Shown here piece by piece: positions 8,614-17,378 of a stretch of 20,374 nt of DNA. The notes below the pieces were generated by a model, which was not told the DNA's origin, did no database searches, and was given only the letters and a program-made list of their open reading frames with translations. The position numbers and the translations under genes were made by a program. Origin of the DNA: Acidimicrobiaceae bacterium (lineage in GTDB: Bacteria; Actinomycetota; Acidimicrobiia; Acidimicrobiales; Ilumatobacteraceae); NCBI GenBank assembly GCA_016722025.1, contig JADKGZ010000023.1, positions 1-20,374 of the forward strand, given 5' to 3'. Within the stretch, counting starts at the first letter, position 1, and every line of letters starts with the position of its first letter.

Positions 8614-9459
8614 TCAGTCGACCAGTGCGTCGCTGCGCACTCCGGCGCGCTCGACGTGGACGGGCAGCACGCGGCCGTAGAGCTGGGCGGTGCGCTCGGC
8701 ACTGCCGACCATCCCGGGCTCCTCGACGTAGCTGAAGATCGCCACGTACCGCGCCCGCGACCCCGAGAGTGGCGTGACCCGATGCAGGGAGTACCGGCCC
8801 TTGAAGATCTGCAGGTCGCCGGGCTCGAGGTGCAGGGTGCGGATCAGGCCGGCATCACCGTCGAGCACGGCTTGCACACCCTCGTAGTTCTCGTCGGTGG
8901 GGGTGCGCAGGTGCGGGCTGTACTCGAAGTCGCCGCCCACCTCGGCGTTCTGGATGGCAAGGGTGACGGTGTAGTTGTTGGTGTCGAAGTGCCAGGGGAA
9001 GCCGTTCCCCGCTTCGGCGGTGTTGACGATGACGTCGGCCAGTGGATCGGCGTAGCGGTAGAACCGCTGCTCGCCGAGCGCGGCCTGCACGAATGGTGCG
9101 AACACGGGCCATTCGTAGATCTCGCGCAGGATGCTGCCCCGCCTGAAGTTGTCGGCAGGGACGAACGCGTTGGACCGGTCGTAGAAGCGACGCAACGGAT
9201 GCTCTGCGGGGAGATCCGGCCGGTCCTGCGTGAAGTACGGGTTCGTGCGGTTGAAGTTGCGATGCCCGTGCACAGCGACACGGTCGCACTCCTCGACCAG
9301 GTCAGCGATGCGCTCGGCTCGCACGAAACCCTTCAGCACCGCACATCCGTCGGCCTCGATGGCCCCGCGCATCCGGGCGATCAGCGCATCACGCGCCGGG
9401 CCGGCCTCGACGATGGGGTAGCGGTCGGTGTCGACGTAGTCGACGGCGCTCGGGCTCAC
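8614..9459 (-). CDS. Fe(II)/2-oxoglutarate-dependent dioxygenase, phytanoyl-CoA-hydroxylase-like
   Basis: One of the few intact genes: 281 residues in a single frame. The family uses Fe(II), O2 and 2-oxoglutarate to hydroxylate a small molecule. The metal triad is visible: His157 and Asp159 in FPWHFDTNNYTVTL, and His226 in FKGRYSLHRVTPLSGSRARY. Arg235 or Arg237 is placed to bind 2-oxoglutarate. GGDFEYSPHLR after the first motif is typical of the ArpA-like subgroup. The start is GTG 9459, chosen for the very strong purine-rich GGAGGGGGAGAGG about 4 bases upstream. It is the first gene of a two-gene operon with the MDR enzyme and is divergent from furA, with 223 bases between. An RNFN segment at residues 67-70 is shared with the other dioxygenase at 12502-13529. 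The substrate is unknown. Confidence 0.88.
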   Translation of the reverse strand: MSPSAVDYVDTDRYPIVEAGPARDALIARMRGAIEADGCAVLKGFVRAERIADLVEECDRVAVHGHRNFNRTNPYFTQDRPDLPAEHPLRRFYDRSNAFVPADNFRRGSILREIYEWPVFAPFVQAALGEQRFYRYADPLADVIVNTAEAGNGFPWHFDTNNYTVTLAIQNAEVGGDFEYSPHLRTPTDENYEGVQAVLDGDAGLIRTLHLEPGDLQIFKGRYSLHRVTPLSGSRARYVAIFSYVEEPGMVGSAERTAQLYGRVLPVHVERAGVRSDALVD

Positions 9460-9628
9460 GGTGCCTCTCCCCCTCCGGTGAAAGGATCTTGTTGAATCGC
9501 GGCCTCACGCTACTTCGTCACGCCCCTCGCGATGGGAGTGCTCCCCCGATCCCGGTCGGGACTCTGATGCACGACGAGGTCTCCTTCCGAGTTCCCCCGC
9601 ACGCATCGCCACCATCACCGCGCCGATA

Positions 9629-9682
9629 CCGGAATGTGTCCAATACTTGACTTAATCCGGAATCTGTGGTGGAATCGGCGCT
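9629..9682 (+). promoter_or_regulatory. Candidate furA promoter/operator region
   Basis: An AT-rich island (9642-9656, AATACTTGACTTAAT) stands out in GC-rich surroundings. It is flanked by two direct copies of CCGGAAT (9629-9635 and 9657-9663, 28 bases apart), with a third GGAAT at 9671. TTGACT at 9647 could be a -35, but no clear -10 lies 17 bases on. In actinobacteria FurA autoregulates from an AT-rich site just upstream of its gene, which fits this position. No footprint-grade palindrome is seen. Confidence 0.4.
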
Positions 9683-10157
9683 GTGATGAAACCGACCGAC
9701 ACGAAGACGACCGACGAGGTGGACCAACTCCTGCGTCACCACGGCGTGCAGGTGACGGCGCAGCGGCTGGCCATCATGCGGGCGGTGTCGGCCCGGCCGC
9801 ACGCGACGGCCGACGAACTCACCGATGAGGTGCGGGCCGTTCTCGGCTCGATCTCGCGCCAGGCGGTGTACGACTCGCTCGGGGTCCTGGTCGACAAGCA
9901 CCTCGTGCGCCGCATCCAGCCGGCAGGGTCGCCGGCACGGTTCGAGAACCGGAGTCGACGACAACCATCACCACCTCATCTGTCGAGTCTGTGGCAGCAC
10001 CTTCGACATCGACTGCGCCGTCGGGGCAGTGCCCTGCCTCACCGCGAACGTCGATCACGGTTTCGAGATCGACGAGGCCGAGGTCATCTACTGGGGGCGT
10101 TGCCCATCGTGCCGGAACCCCGCGCCACCACTCCCCTCACACTCGCCCCACCCCTGA
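9683..10157 (+). CDS. furA: Fur-family peroxide/metal-responsive repressor (FurA)
   Basis: Fur/PerR-type regulators use Fe or Mn and repress peroxide-defence genes; in mycobacteria FurA represses katG. The winged-helix DNA-binding half reads HHGVQVTAQRLAIMRAVSARPHATADELTDE and SRQAVYDSLGVL. The second half reads DDNHHHLICRVCGSTFDIDC and VIYWGRCPSCRN. This contains the metal-sensing His cluster and two CxxC pairs for the structural zinc. One indel near 9950 splits the two halves (RFENR to VDDNHHH). The start may be GTG 9683 or ATG 9686; family length (about 157 residues) does not decide between them. It ends 24 bases before katG on the same strand, the classic furA-katG arrangement, so co-transcription and regulation of katG by this protein are likely. 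Confidence 0.92.
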
Positions 10158-10181
10158 CCCCACCTCACCCAAGGAGCAGCA

Positions 10182-12393
10182 ATGACCGACCACAACGCCC
10201 TCGAGATCAACGACAGCGTGCAGACCTGCCCGGTGATGGGCGGCCCTCTCGCCGCGCACACGGCGGCAGGGTCCACCGCCAATCAGCACTGGTGGCCGAA
10301 CCAGTTGAGCCTGAGGATGCTGCACCAGCACTCCCCCGCCTCCAATCCGCTCGGTGCCGACTTCGACTACGCGAAGGAGTTCAACACGCTCGACCTCGCC
10401 GCGGTGAAGCACGACCTCGCCACGCTGATGACGTCGTCACAGGACTGGTGGCCGGCCGACTACGGTCACTACGGCCCCTTCTTCATTCGCATGGCGTGGC
10501 ACAGCGCCGGCACCTACCGCATCAAAGACGGTCGCGGCGGCGGGCAACGGCACCCAGCGCTTCGCCCCGCTCGGCAGCTGGCCCGACAACGCCAACCTCG
10601 ACAAGGCACGCGCGCTGCTGCTGCCGATCAAGCAGAAGTACGGGCGCAAGCTCTCCTGGGCCGACCTGATGGTGCTCGCCGGCAACGTCGCGCTGGAGAC
10701 GATGGGCTTCGAGACCTTCGGCTTCGCCGGTGGCCGCGTCGACGTGTTCGAGCCCGAGGAGGACATCTACTGGGGCCCGGAGACCACCTGGCTCGGCGAC
10801 GAGCGCTACCAGGGCGACCGCGAGCTGCTGAACCCGCTCGGCGCGGTGCAGATGGGGCTGATCTACGTGAACCCGGAAGGGCCGAACGGCAACCCCGACC
10901 CGCTCGCCTCGGCTCGCGACATTCGCGAGACCTTCGCCCGGATGGCGATGGACGACGAGGAGACCGTCGCCCTCGTCGCCGGCGGGCACACCTTCGGCAA
11001 GGCCCACGGTGCGGGCGACCCTGCGCTCGTCGGCCCCGAGCCCGAGGGCGCACCCATCGAGCAGCTGGGCCTGGGCTGGAAGAACGCGTTCGGCACCGGC
11101 AAGGGCGTCGACACCACCACCAGCGGCATCGAGGGGGCCTGGACCCGCACTCCGATCAAGTGGGACAACACCTACTTCGACACCCTGTTCGGGTACGAGT
11201 GGGAGCTCACGCACAGCCCGGCCGGCGCGCAGCAGTGGACGCCCTCGAACCCCGAGGCGCAAGGCACCGTGCCCGACGCGCACGACCCGTCGCGCACACA
11301 TGCGCCGATGATGACCACGGCCGACATGGCCTTGCGGATGGACCCGGCGTACGAGCGGATCTCGCGTCGCTTCTACGAGAACCCCACCGAGTTCGCCGAC
11401 GCCTTCGCCCGCGCCTGGTTCAAGCTCACCCACCGCGACATGGGGCCGAGGGCCCGCTACCTCGGCCCCGAGGTCCCGAAGGAGGAGCTGATCTGGCAGG
11501 ATCCCGTGCCCGCCGTCGACCACGAGCTGATCGGCGACGCCGACATCGCTGCGCTGAAGGCCACCCTCCTCGCATCGGGCTTGAGCATCGGCGACCTCGT
11601 GTCGACCGCCTGGGCATCGGCCTCGACGTTCCGCACCAGCGACAAGCGCGGCGCCAACGGTGCGCGCCTGCGCCTCGCCCCGCAGGACGAGTGGGAGGTC
11701 AACAACCCGGACGAACTGCGCCGGATCCTGCCCACGCTGCAAGGCATCCGCGCCAAGTTCAACCGCTCCGGCGCGACCGTGTCGATGGCCGACCTGATCG
11801 TGCTCGGCGGGTGCGCGGCAGTCGAGGCCGCAGCCAAGCGCGCCGGCCACGACGTGACCGTGCCCTTCACGCCGGGGCGCACCGACGCATCGCAGGAGCA
11901 GACCGACATCGACTCCTTCGCGGTGCTCGAACCCACCGCCGACGGGTTCCGCAACTACCTCGCCACGGGCCACGAGCTGCCGGCCGAGGCCCTGCTGGTG
12001 GATCGTGCGCAGCAGCTCACGCTCACCGCTCCGGAGATGACGGTGCTCGTCGGTGGCATGCGCGTGTTGAACGCGAACACCAACCGGTCTGCGCACGGTG
12101 TCTTCACCGACCGAGTCGAGACGCTCAGCAACGACTTCTTCGTCAACCTGCTCGACATCAACACCGAGTGGCAGCCCACCGGTGGCTCCGACGACCAGTT
12201 CGAGGGCCGCGACCGGGCAAGCGGCGACATCAAGTGGACAGCCACCCGCTGCGACCTCGTCTTCGGAGCGAACTCCCAGCTGCGAGCCATCGCCGAGGTC
12301 TACGGATCGAGCGATGCACAGCAGCAGTTCGTCACCGACTTCGTCGCCGCGTGGTGCAAGGTCATGAACGCCGATCGCTTCGACCTCGCCTGA
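10182..12393 (+). CDS. katG: Catalase-peroxidase KatG
   Basis: A haem enzyme of about 737 residues that removes hydrogen peroxide by catalase and peroxidase reactions. The start is ATG 10182, with AAGGAG at 10171-10176. The distal haem pocket FFIRMAWHSAGTYR gives Arg103, Trp106 and His107. The Trp-Tyr-Met adduct partners are in GLIYVNPEGP (near 10857) and ARMAMDDEET. The proximal His is in VAGGHTFGKAHG (near 10980). The C-terminal duplicated domain is complete and ends AAWCKVMNADRFDLA. A single missing base in the G/C run near 10540 (GRGG to NGTQRFAPL) splits the frame; the total length fits one lost base, so the gene is probably intact in the organism. It follows furA by 24 bases and ends just before a strong hairpin. 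Confidence 0.97.
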
Positions 12394-12414
12394 GCCCGAC
12401 ACCGCCACTCACGT

Positions 12415-12453
12415 CTGTGCACGTTCGCTCGCCGGCCGAGCGGACGTGCACAG
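12415..12453. terminator. Near-perfect 17-bp stem-loop between convergent genes
   Basis: The 17 bases at 12415-12431 (ctgtgcacgttcgctcg) pair with 12437-12453, with one T-G pair and a 5-base loop. It sits 22 bases after the katG stop and about 50 bases beyond the stop of the convergent dioxygenase, so it is well placed to end both transcripts. It lacks a T tract, as many actinobacterial terminators do. Confidence 0.7.
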
Positions 12454-12501
12454 GCGGTCGAGCGGTTCCGGCGACTGGTGAAGGGAGCCGACTCCCCCGG
12501 C

Positions 12502-13529
12502 TCACTCGCCTCGGCGGCCGGCGTGCACCCGCTGGCGAGCAGCACCCAGCCGATTGCTGCACTGCTGAGCGCAGTGCAGCCCGCTCAGGCTGGCCGTCAT
12601 CGGCATGCTGGCCACGTAGCCGCCGAGCGTGTGGGCGCGCCGCTTCTCGTGGAACAGTCGCCGCGAGAAGGCGTGGGTCGATCGGTGCGGGTGCGGAGGT
12701 GGTTCGATAGATGTCGAGCATCTCGGTGAGCGGCATCTCGTCCTTGTTCGCGGTCGAACGCGTCGAGCATCTTCTGAAACGGCGCCGCGTGCCTGCGCAT
12801 CATCTGGGCCTTGCGCACGCCGCCGGCAGCCAGCCTCGAACGTCGGATCACGGTGGAGCCGGCGGCAGCTCTCCACGACAGTGCAACACGATCGGTGTCC
12901 GCGTCCTGCGTGCGATGGACGATGTCGCCGCGCATCAGCAACAGATCGCCGACACAGAGCTCGGGAGTGACCGCGAGCTCTCCAAGTCCGCATTGATGAC
13001 GCGCATGCCGCCGAGATCATCGTTGGTCGCCAGCCACCGGCCACCGACCGGGTGGAAGTGGCCGCGCCGTTGCGCACGAGGAAGTCGTGGGCACGGGGGC
13101 CTCGCCGCTGCAGCACGTCGAAGGGAACGAGGCAGATGTTCGACTTCGTCGGATCCGGCTTGATGATCGGCATGTAAAGTTGACGTAGTCGAAGTGGTTC
13201 TGGACGATGTAGAAGCTCTCGTGGTCCTGGTGCCATGGGAAGTTGACACCGGCCGCGGTGCCGACGGCGAAGTAGACCGACGTGTCGGGCACGTACACGT
13301 CGGCGCGCACCGTCGTCTGCTCGTTCACCTGGCGCAGCACGTCGTCGAAGCGAGGCGTCAGCCGGCCGATCACGTCGGCGTTCGGCGTCTTCGCGTTGAA
13401 GTTGCGGTTGTCGTCGAGCGACAGCTGCGCGTGGTCGTCGCGCCACGGCTGCACCTCCTCGGGCGTGAGAAAGCCGCGCAGCACCACGAACCCTCTGGTC
13501 TCCAGATCGGTCAACGACTCGAACTTCAT
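12502..13529 (-). CDS. Second phytanoyl-CoA-hydroxylase-like Fe(II)/2OG dioxygenase (frame-broken)
   Basis: The start is ATG 13529, with GGAAG six bases upstream. The N-terminus MKFESLTDLETRGFVVLRGF is typical of the PhyH fold. The metal site HxD is His100-x-Asp102 in NFPWHQDHESFY. After frame changes near 13185, 13060 and 12975 the product reads MPIIKPDPTKSNICLVPFDV, then LATNDDLGGMRVINADLE, then GDIVHRTQDADTDRVALSWR. The last contains the distal His and an Arg suited to 2-oxoglutarate. The tail (MLDIYRTT, then RRAHTLGGYVASMPMTASLS) ends at 12502 after further breaks near 12745 and 12680. Length is about 342 residues. It converges on katG and is divergent from the desaturase at 13673. The substrate is unknown. 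At residues 42-45 it has the same RNFN segment as the dioxygenase at 8614. Confidence 0.82.
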
Positions 13530-13635
13530 TGGTACTTCCGCCTCGCCAGCGCACTATCGGCGCTCGTTTGACTACTCTACGTGCCATTCCGTCGAGATGG
13601 CAAGGGCCCGGGCCGGCGGAGGCGGCGGCGAGCGC

Positions 13636-13672
13636 TTGTACGCAGACCCGGACCGGCCGCTAACTTTCTGAC
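13636..13672 (+). promoter_or_regulatory. Candidate leaderless promoter of the desaturase-family gene
   Basis: TAACTT at 13661-13666 matches the actinobacterial -10 TAnnnT and ends six bases before GTG 13673. The transcript would then begin at or near the start codon. TTGTAC at 13636-13641 is a possible -35 with a 19-base spacer. No Shine-Dalgarno sequence precedes the GTG, which agrees with leaderless translation, common in actinobacteria. Confidence 0.45.
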
Positions 13673-14592
13673 GTGAGCAAAGCGACCAAGAAGCTCGATG
13701 CGGTCGACCTGGCCTCGGCGCCGATGTTCGTCGTCACGATGCTGGCCGAGTATGCGTGGTTGCGAAAGGTGCCCAAGCGCACCGACGGCGACCTCGACGA
13801 CGCCGACCAAGCCACGCTCTCGGGTACCCAGCTGCCGCCCGACCCACTGGTGCCCGTGGGCTACGAGCGCAAGGACACCACCGCCAGCCTCTCGATGCTG
13901 GTGGGCAACGTGGCCTTCTCGTTCGTCACCGCGCTGCTGCGTTCAGCCGCTTCGACCGCTTCCTGTTCCGCCACCGCGTCTCCAACGTCGGGCGCCGCCG
14001 CGGATCGTTCCTCACCGCCATGGTGCTGTGGGACTTCCTGTACTACTGGGACCACCGGTGGATGCACGAGGTGCGGTTGTTGTGGGCCAACCACGTCACT
14101 CACCACTCGAGCCAGCGCTACAACCTGTCCACGGCGCTGCGCCAGCCCTGGTCGGGCTTCCTCACGTTCTGGGTGTTCGCCCCCATGCCCCTGCTGGGCT
14201 ACGCCAGCAAGACCACGATGCGAGCGGGCCAGCTCAACCTGCTCTACCAGTACTGGATCCACACCGAGGCCATCGACCGCCTGCCCGCTGCGGCGGAGCA
14301 GGTGCTCAACACCCCTTCGCACCACCGCGTGCACCATGGGGCCAACCAGCAGTACCTCGACAAGAACTACGGCGGCATCCTCATCGTCTGGGACCGCCTG
14401 TTCGGCACCTTCGAGCCCGAGGTGCGGCGCATCAAGTACGGCCTCACCAAGAACATCAAGACCTACAACCCGTTGCGCATCGCCTACCACGAAATGGCCG
14501 ACATCGCCCGCGACGTACGCTCCGCCGGCAACATGCGCGATCGACTCGGGTACGTCCTGCGCCGACCGGGCTGGAAGCCGGTCGCGCGCTGA
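13673..14592 (+). CDS. Sterol desaturase / fatty acid hydroxylase family membrane protein
   Basis: A membrane diiron oxygenase of the fatty acid hydroxylase superfamily, which hydroxylates or desaturates lipids or sterols at the membrane. The three histidine clusters are all present: HRWMH in YYWDHRWMHEVRLLWANH, HVTHHSSQRYNLST, and HRVHHGANQQYLDKNYGG, followed by WDRLFGTFEPE. Hydrophobic stretches lie before and between them (LVGNVAFSFVTALL; FLTFWVFAPMPLLGY). It starts at GTG 13673 (MSKATKKLDAVDLASAPMFV), and one indel near 13942 moves the frame. It ends at TGA 14590-14592. Length is about 306 residues, normal for the family. It is divergent from the dioxygenase at 12502-13529 and followed 122 bases later by a P450 on the same strand. 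The exact substrate cannot be told. Confidence 0.88.
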
Positions 14593-14604
14593 AGGTCGAC
14601 CGGT

Positions 14605-14629
14605 GAGGTTGATCGACAGGCTCGACCTC
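14605..14629 (+). terminator. Possible hairpin after the desaturase-family gene
   Basis: GAGGTTGA (14605-14612) pairs with TCGACCTC (14622-14629) with one G-T pair and a 9-base loop. An overlapping alternative pairs AGGTCGA at 14593-14599 with TCGACCT at 14622-14628. It begins 13 bases after the stop codon. It could end the transcript or be a weak attenuator before the P450. Confidence 0.35.
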
Positions 14630-14714
14630 GGGACCGAACACGACGGATACTTCGCGCTGCCCTGTGCAGCGGCAGGGTCTGGCGCATCGCCGCCGGCGGG
14701 ACGATGCTGGCATC

Positions 14715-16083
14715 ATGAACACCCAGAGCGTCGGCGCAGTTGAGACCATGGCGATGCCGGGGCGCGGGGCATCGACACGCTGCGTCGGTTCGCCAGCTCT
14801 TTCGCGACCTTCCACGCGCTCGACGGACTGCACAACTCATACGGCCCGATCAGCGAGCTGCGACTGGGCCTCACACGCATTGCAGTGATCGGGGATCCCA
14901 CCCTGCTGCACGAGATGTTCTCGATGCCGGCCGAGTCCTTCCGCTGGGGACACAAGTTCAACATGGTCGGGGTTCAGTTCGTTGTCGGAAAGGGCTCGAT
15001 GATCGTGTCCGATGGGGAGGACCATCACCGACGACGCAGCTCGGTGCAAACGGCGTTCACCGTCGCCGGCTCAACGCTTGGATCCCGATGATCGCAGCAC
15101 GCACCGATGCTGCGATCGACGTCACACGATCGCTGGGCACCGACCGATCGAGCTGGATCTCTACCCATCGGTCGCAAGCTGATCCTCGGCATCACCGTGA
15201 CGCCTTCTTCGGCGAGCGGCTCGCCGCGCGCCGACGAGATCGGCGAACTGTACGAACGTCCGCAACAGTTCATCGAGGCGCCTGCGGTCAAGCAGATGCC
15301 GCACCCGTTGCCGTTCACCGCGTTCGCGCGTCCGGGCCGACGGGGCGCGATCGCCGCAATCATGATGCCGAGATCGCTCGCGACGTTGCCAGCCAACAGG
15401 TGACCCCTTCGACGTCCTGGAAGCGATCGTCATGGGGTTCGCTCACCGATGCCGAGATCCGCGACCAGGTCAAGCACTGATCGGCGCCGGGTACGACACC
15501 ACCGCGTCGGTGCTCTCGTGGATGTTGTGGTGTGCAGCACTCTCCCCCGGCGTCTGGCTGCGATTGAGAGCCGAGGCCGACGAAGTGCTCGGCCCACCCG
15601 CTGCGGCCGTCACCGAGCCCGACCCCGGCACACTCGCCAAGCTCAGTCGCGGGTCGTGTGGTGCACGAGTCACTACGGCTTCACCCAGCTGGGCTCGTCG
15701 GCGCTCGCATGGCAGCCACTGATCTCAGACTCGGGGCATACCGGGTCCGGAAGGGAACGCTCGTGGTCTGGTCACCACATCTGGCCGGCCGCGACCCGGA
15801 CTCGTGGCGCGACCCGTTGCGTTTCGACCCGGACAGGTTTGCCGAGATGACCCCAGAGCAGAAGGCCTTGACCGACCAAGCTTGGGTGCCATTCGGGCGC
15901 GGTCCCCACATGTGCATCGGCTTCGCGCTCGCCCAGATGGAACTCACCCTCATCATCTCGCGCCTCGCGCAACGCCTCGACCTCACACCCACCGCCGGCG
16001 AGACGCCACACCCCGTCGGAATGGTGGTGAACCGGCCAACCGGCGGCGCGCCGTTCCTGGTCTCGGCCCGCAGCGGCACCTGA
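14715..16083 (+). CDS. Cytochrome P450 (frame-broken)
   Basis: A haem-thiolate monooxygenase, soluble as in other bacteria, needing a ferredoxin/reductase partner not seen here. Read across frames the P450 landmarks are in order. LHNSYGPISELRLG and FVVGKGSMIVSDGEDHHRRR are near the N-terminus. The I-helix AGYDTTASVLSW (near 15488) carries the oxygen-activating Asp-Thr. The ExxR helix is VHESLRLHPAG (near 15660). FDPDRFAEMTPEQ follows, then the haem loop FGRGPHMCIGFALAQMELT (near 15893) with the Cys ligand. The C-terminus is VNRPTGGAPFLVSARSGT, stop 16081-16083. About eight frame changes fall between 14770 and 15660; the part after 15660 is clean. The start at ATG 14715 is tentative, and MAMPGRG at 14748 is an alternative. 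Length is about 456 residues. The stop is one base from the stop of the convergent membrane-protein gene. Confidence 0.9.
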
Positions 16084-16084
16084 C

Positions 16085-16825
16085 CTACACGATCTCGGCG
16101 ATGTCGCTGACGAGCGCCACCGACGCGGCAACGAGGATCGCTCCTGCGAGCATCGTCACCACGATTGTCCCGATGCGGTTGGTGAGCGCTTGTCGCAAGC
16201 GCCCGACTCGTAGGGCCATGCCGCCAATGGCGAGCGAGACGACGATGAACGGGATCGAAACGAAGAAGGTGGGCACGACGAGCACCAGAGGCAACGCAGC
16301 GAGCACCGTCCGACGCGGGTTCCGCCTCCACCAAACACTCCAACGAGCCGTGATCCACAGAGTGAGCGCTGCCCCACCGAGAGGGATCAGAGTGAACATC
16401 GCACACGCCAGTGGCAATGGGGCGAGCCTGGTGAAGTCGACGCCATTCGGCTTGATGATCTGCGGCGCGCCGAGCGTGCCGGCGGCCAAGACGATGAGCA
16501 CTGCACCCGCACTGCCCGGCATCTGGCTGCGAGCACACACCAGGGCGACGCCGACGACCATCCCGAGGACTGTTGTGACTGCAAGCAGGAACACCGTGGC
16601 ACCGCTGAGCTGCCCGATCGTGAAGCCGTCGTCGCTCTGAGTGCCACGCACCGAATCCGTCGAAGTGAGCCGCAACACGAACATCGCGATCCGACCACCG
16701 ACACCGCCGACCAAGAAACCCGCCCAACCGCCGGTGGCCATACCGAGGAGCAACCACCGCCACACGAACGCGAAGTCCTCAGCCGCCTCGGCACCGGTCG
16801 GGGGCAGCGCAAGCGGGCTCGTCAT
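16085..16825 (-). CDS. Polytopic membrane protein of unknown function
   Basis: Intact, 246 residues, single frame. I do not recognise a named family. About six hydrophobic segments are visible: WLLLGMATGGWAGFLVGGVG, ATVFLLAVTTVLGMVVGVAL, GAVLIVLAAGTLG, LACAMFTLIPLGGAALTLWI, LAALPLVLVVPTFFVSIPFI and IVVTMLAGAILVAASVALV. The cytoplasmic or loop motif GGRIAMFVLRLTSTDSVRG, followed by QSDDGFTIGQLSG after the first segment, looks like a conserved signature. Its ATG overlaps the stop of the upstream gene as ATGA (16822-16825), so translation is probably coupled and the two products may work together. The stop is one base from the P450 stop, so the two transcripts run into each other. Confidence 0.75.
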   Translation of the reverse strand: MTSPLALPPTGAEAAEDFAFVWRWLLLGMATGGWAGFLVGGVGGRIAMFVLRLTSTDSVRGTQSDDGFTIGQLSGATVFLLAVTTVLGMVVGVALVCARSQMPGSAGAVLIVLAAGTLGAPQIIKPNGVDFTRLAPLPLACAMFTLIPLGGAALTLWITARWSVWWRRNPRRTVLAALPLVLVVPTFFVSIPFIVVSLAIGGMALRVGRLRQALTNRIGTIVVTMLAGAILVAASVALVSDIAEIV

Positions 16826-17236
16826 GGGTGCGCCGAGTGCTCGGCCCTGCCGGCCCACAGGGCGACCAACGCGAGGGACGGGACCGTGATCAACGACACG
16901 ATCAACCCGACCTTGTCGACCGTGTCGTACCCGTCGAGATGACCGGCATGAAACACGAGATGGAGGACACCTTGCACGAGCCATGCCACCGCAACGGGGC
17001 GGGCGGGCCCCGCGCGACGCTGCCCAGGCAGTGGCGACGATCAACGCGAGGAACAGCGCCCCGACATCGCGCACAAGGTGCTCGTTGTAGGCGTCACCCT
17101 GATGCGCGATCCAGCCACGCCCGAGCGGGAAGTCATCGAAGAAGGACTTCGGTGCGAGGGTCGCCTGCAAGCCCGCAGGCAGCATGAAGACGGCAATGAG
17201 GCCAAGTGCGACACGTTCGATCTGCGGTCGCTTCAT
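16822..17236 (-). CDS. Small four-helix membrane protein of unknown function (one frame change)
   Basis: The start is ATG 17236, with GAGAGG about 7 bases upstream. The product is about 137 residues with four hydrophobic segments: VALGLIAVFMLPAGLQATLA, VGALFLALIVATAWA, then after an indel near 17003 AVAWLVQGVLHLVFHAGHLD and VGLIVSLITVPSLALVALWAG. Between the first two is FFDDFPLGRGWI followed by GDAYNEHLVRDVG, with polar and charged residues that look conserved. The HAGHLD motif at the end of the third helix is also notable. It ends HSAHP with TGA 16824-16822, overlapping the next ATG. It looks like one of the small DoxX-like helical membrane families, but I cannot name it. It lies downstream of yaaA on the same strand, with 142 bases between. 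Confidence 0.7.
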
Positions 17237-17283
17237 GGTCGGGTCCTCTCGATACGACGAACATCGCGTGCGGTCCGTTGGTG

Positions 17284-17325
17284 GTCACCGAAGAGACAGA
17301 CGGACAGCGGTGCTCTTCGGGTGAC
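17284..17325. terminator. 12-bp stem-loop between yaaA and the membrane-protein pair
   Basis: GTCACCGAAGAG (17284-17295) pairs with CTCTTCGGGTGAC (17313-17325) with one bulged G and a 17-base loop. It starts about 54 bases beyond the yaaA stop and lies 48-89 bases upstream of the next start. It may end the yaaA transcript, or be a regulator site for the membrane-protein operon. Confidence 0.5.
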
Positions 17326-17378
17326 ACGAGCGGGGGTCGTGGCTCCCGCCACCGATCCAACCAGGCGTGGGGCCGTTG

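Noticed and set aside
9545..9560. Small hairpin CCCGA-6-TCGGG between the dioxygenase and furA
   Set aside because: Only 5 bp, expected by chance in this composition, and not positioned after a gene end.
10522..12408. A 628-codon open frame on the minus strand opposite katG
   Set aside because: It lies wholly antisense to a clearly assigned katG and shows no domain; long antisense frames are expected in GC-rich DNA.
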